A stretch of 64,000 nt of DNA. Origin: Gari tellinella (lineage: Eukaryota; Mollusca; Bivalvia; Cardiida; Psammobiidae). Every line of letters begins with the position of its first letter. Position 1 is the stretch's first letter. Where the stretch lies: contig OV277864.1 of the NCBI GenBank assembly GCA_922989275.2, positions 43,027,550-43,091,549 on the forward strand. The letters run 5' to 3'. Below are positions 55,701-58,700 of the stretch, one piece after another. The notes below the pieces were generated by a model. It did no database searches and had not been told where the DNA came from. It saw only the letters and a list, made by a program, of their open reading frames with translations. The position numbers were made by a program, and so were the translations under genes.

Positions 55701-58700
55701 TTATTTATAGGCTTTTGTTATAATTATCTATTATGTTTCTCCTGTCATAACTGCCATAGCTGGTGAGACCCCTATGGTGGCTGACTTAGAAAGTCATAGA
55801 CTCTAGTACATTAAGGGCTCCAGAAAAGTGGGAGTGAAGTGCACAAATTCAACATTTTATCCCTTATTTCAGCATCAAATCCTATGATGTTACTACTCAT
55901 TAGAATCCTCTCTTCGAGACAATTCTAATGAGTAGTAGTGACACCATAGGGTTTAAAGCAGAAACAAAGATTTTAGTTTTTGAAATAGCACCCTTATCTG
56001 GAGCCCTGTTAACATGTAGTACAGATGTTATTGTTCGACAATATTGACCTGACGTTGAACTTTATGCAAGAATAAATTAAATAATGATGACACAGTATAA
56101 ATCAATAATCGACAGCGTGTCGTACACTGTCGGGAATGTTCGATAAATTACGTAAATCGTGTTACTTTTTTTATCTTATGTGGAGTCAAACTCCTACTTA
56201 GTTAAGCGATAAAGTACGATTTCCGATTATGCTAGTATAATCGTTTCTACTAAAAAGCATCCTGTTGGGTTTAGATTTTATTTAAATCACGACAGATCCT
56301 CGATACCCTCACCTGCGATTGACGCCGGTTCACTTTATATACCTAATTGGCAACCACTTGACGTATCGCATCTGCCATAGGTGGGTCGTTAGAGCGAATG
56401 ATTTGTAATAGCGAGGTCCCGGGTTCGAATCCCGTATGAGGTAAATATTTATTTATTTGCATTTTCATATTTTTTAAGTTATAGATTTTATTTTATACAT
56501 AAAATGCACGGGTGACACGTTCTTCTCATTGTCACGTGTCATTCTATGCCACATCATACGTTTTCTCACACACAGTCTAACCAGCAACATGTCAAATAGA
56601 AAGTCTAACTATATTTCATCATCTAAGGTTAAATAAATAATCTTTAACTTGTCTGAAAAGTTTGCAAAGGACCAGACTACAGGATCCAGATCATTTTTAT
56701 AATAATATAATAGAAAAGAAAGAAAAAACAGGAGCAGCATATGTGGGAAAAAATAGAAAAAAGGGATGATGCACGGGTCTCGAACCACTGGCCTTTACGG
56801 AAAAGATAATGTATAGTCGTATTCCTTACCACTTGAGCTAATAACTTATCGATACGTTATGAAACCGGTCAATGCTATTTGAATTGTGTTTACCGGTTTC
56901 GGTACCATGTGCGTTCTCGTATAAATTTAACGAAGTGTCCCGAAGATATATTTAGAAATGAAATGAAGTGTGAAATTATGGTAATAGAGGTCACCAACGT
57001 CAGGTCAATATTGTCGAACAATACCTAGTATTAAGATGATTATATCTTTTTTGAAAGACATATTCTGCTTATAAGTGAGCCAAACCATGATAAAACCAGA
57101 CTTATAGCATTGCATAGGTGTTTAGATCAAACACGTCATCATTTCAAACTCTGCATCTAAACTTGGTCTACACTGTTTAATTAAAGTAAAGTTAACTAAA
57201 CGCTGTAGATGCTCGTATGTGTCAATCAGTGTAGATTCTGACCAATCCCTGCATCTTTAACCCTTTCCCGCAAAGAAGCGCCTTTTAGCACATTTAATTT
57301 ATTCATCCGCTGTAGAAAATAGTTCCAATTCATAGTCATGAATATGTATCATAAGAAATATTTTCTTAATTCTATCAGATGGTAGCCTAAAGCAGGTTGA
57401 AAGTAAAGCAGAATGTGCATTAATGCACATTCTGCTTTACTTTCAACCTGCTTTAAGTAGTCACATATTTTCAAAACTAGAAACAGGCTATGTGGTAATG
57501 GGTTAAAGCAGTGACTGGTCACGATTGACACTGTTTGCAATGCAATAAGTCTTGTTTTCAGAAGGCACAGCTCAAATCGTTATTACCTTTATACATGTAC
57601 AGTATTAGTTTCAGGGGATCTTCTACATCATTTGCCTTTTCAGTCATGTTACATGTATATAGCCCCTCACTGCAACCATGTTTTATTTATGTACAGTAAT
57701 TCTTTTATCTACAAATATTTCATGATTTAATTGTTAGGGATATTGACTGAAAAAAACATCCCATCAATGATCAATACAAGTCTTAACCCATTACTCCATA
57801 AATACGCCTTTTTACGCCTCTCATTTATTCCTCCACTGAAAAAGTAGTTAAAATTTATACAGTCATGAACTTGTATCAGAATATTATATGTATATATGCT
57901 ATATTCTAGCAAATGGCAGTTTAAAGTAGGCAGAAATGAAAGTCTTAAGGTGCATTCTGCTTTTCTTTCAACCTGCTTTAAGTGGTCAACTGTCTTCAAA
58001 ACTAGAAACATGCTATTGGGTAATGGGTTAAACAGGTTTGATCATGATCTGAGGCTTGCGGAAGGTTGGTTGTTCTACCCAGTTGCCAATTTGTGCCTGA
58101 AACAGTGCATAAAGGACTTCTGGGGTCTTCCTCCACCTATAATTAGCTGGACGTCGCAATATGACTGAAATACTGTTGAAAGCGACGTAAAATCAAAACA
58201 AATCAAACCAGATCAGAGGCCAAGTTAATTGGCCTCTGATCTGGATCCAACCTGTTTAGTTTAATCTATTGTTAACATGTTATATACAGTCAAGTTTGTT
58301 AACTATTTATATGTTATATAGCCATTTATTTAGTGAAACATGGGGACCTCTAAATACAGGGGATTGATTATTTCTGTAATTAAAAATCTATAATGTGAGA
58401 TTCTACTTTATATATTGCATAACAACTTTGTCTTTCCATACATGTATTATGATTTAGCTTTCAGCTTATAATTAGCCTTGACCTTTTGCATAGTTTGTGT
58501 GTACATAGTGTAGAGCATGACTATCTACATTTCTAACCCATTGAAATGCCTGTCATCCTAAAAAGTTGGCAGGAGACAGTGTAAACTCTGATGAGATGTA
58601 TCAATTTAGATCTCTGCTGTACACAGAGGGAGAGTTCATTTCAATGTCCAGGCACAAATGGGTTAAATTTGACTGTGTTCAGCAATGTTAACAATGCTTC

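Larger units (their letters stand above)
56031..57021. mobile_element. About 1 kb TIR element with TA target site and two tRNA-like sequences
   Basis: TTGTTCGACAATATTGACCT and its complement AGGTCAATATTGTCGAACAA (27 bp of matching ends), with TA on both sides. No transposase ORF. Two oppositely oriented tRNA-like sequences lie inside at 56372 and 56764. Confidence 0.85.
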
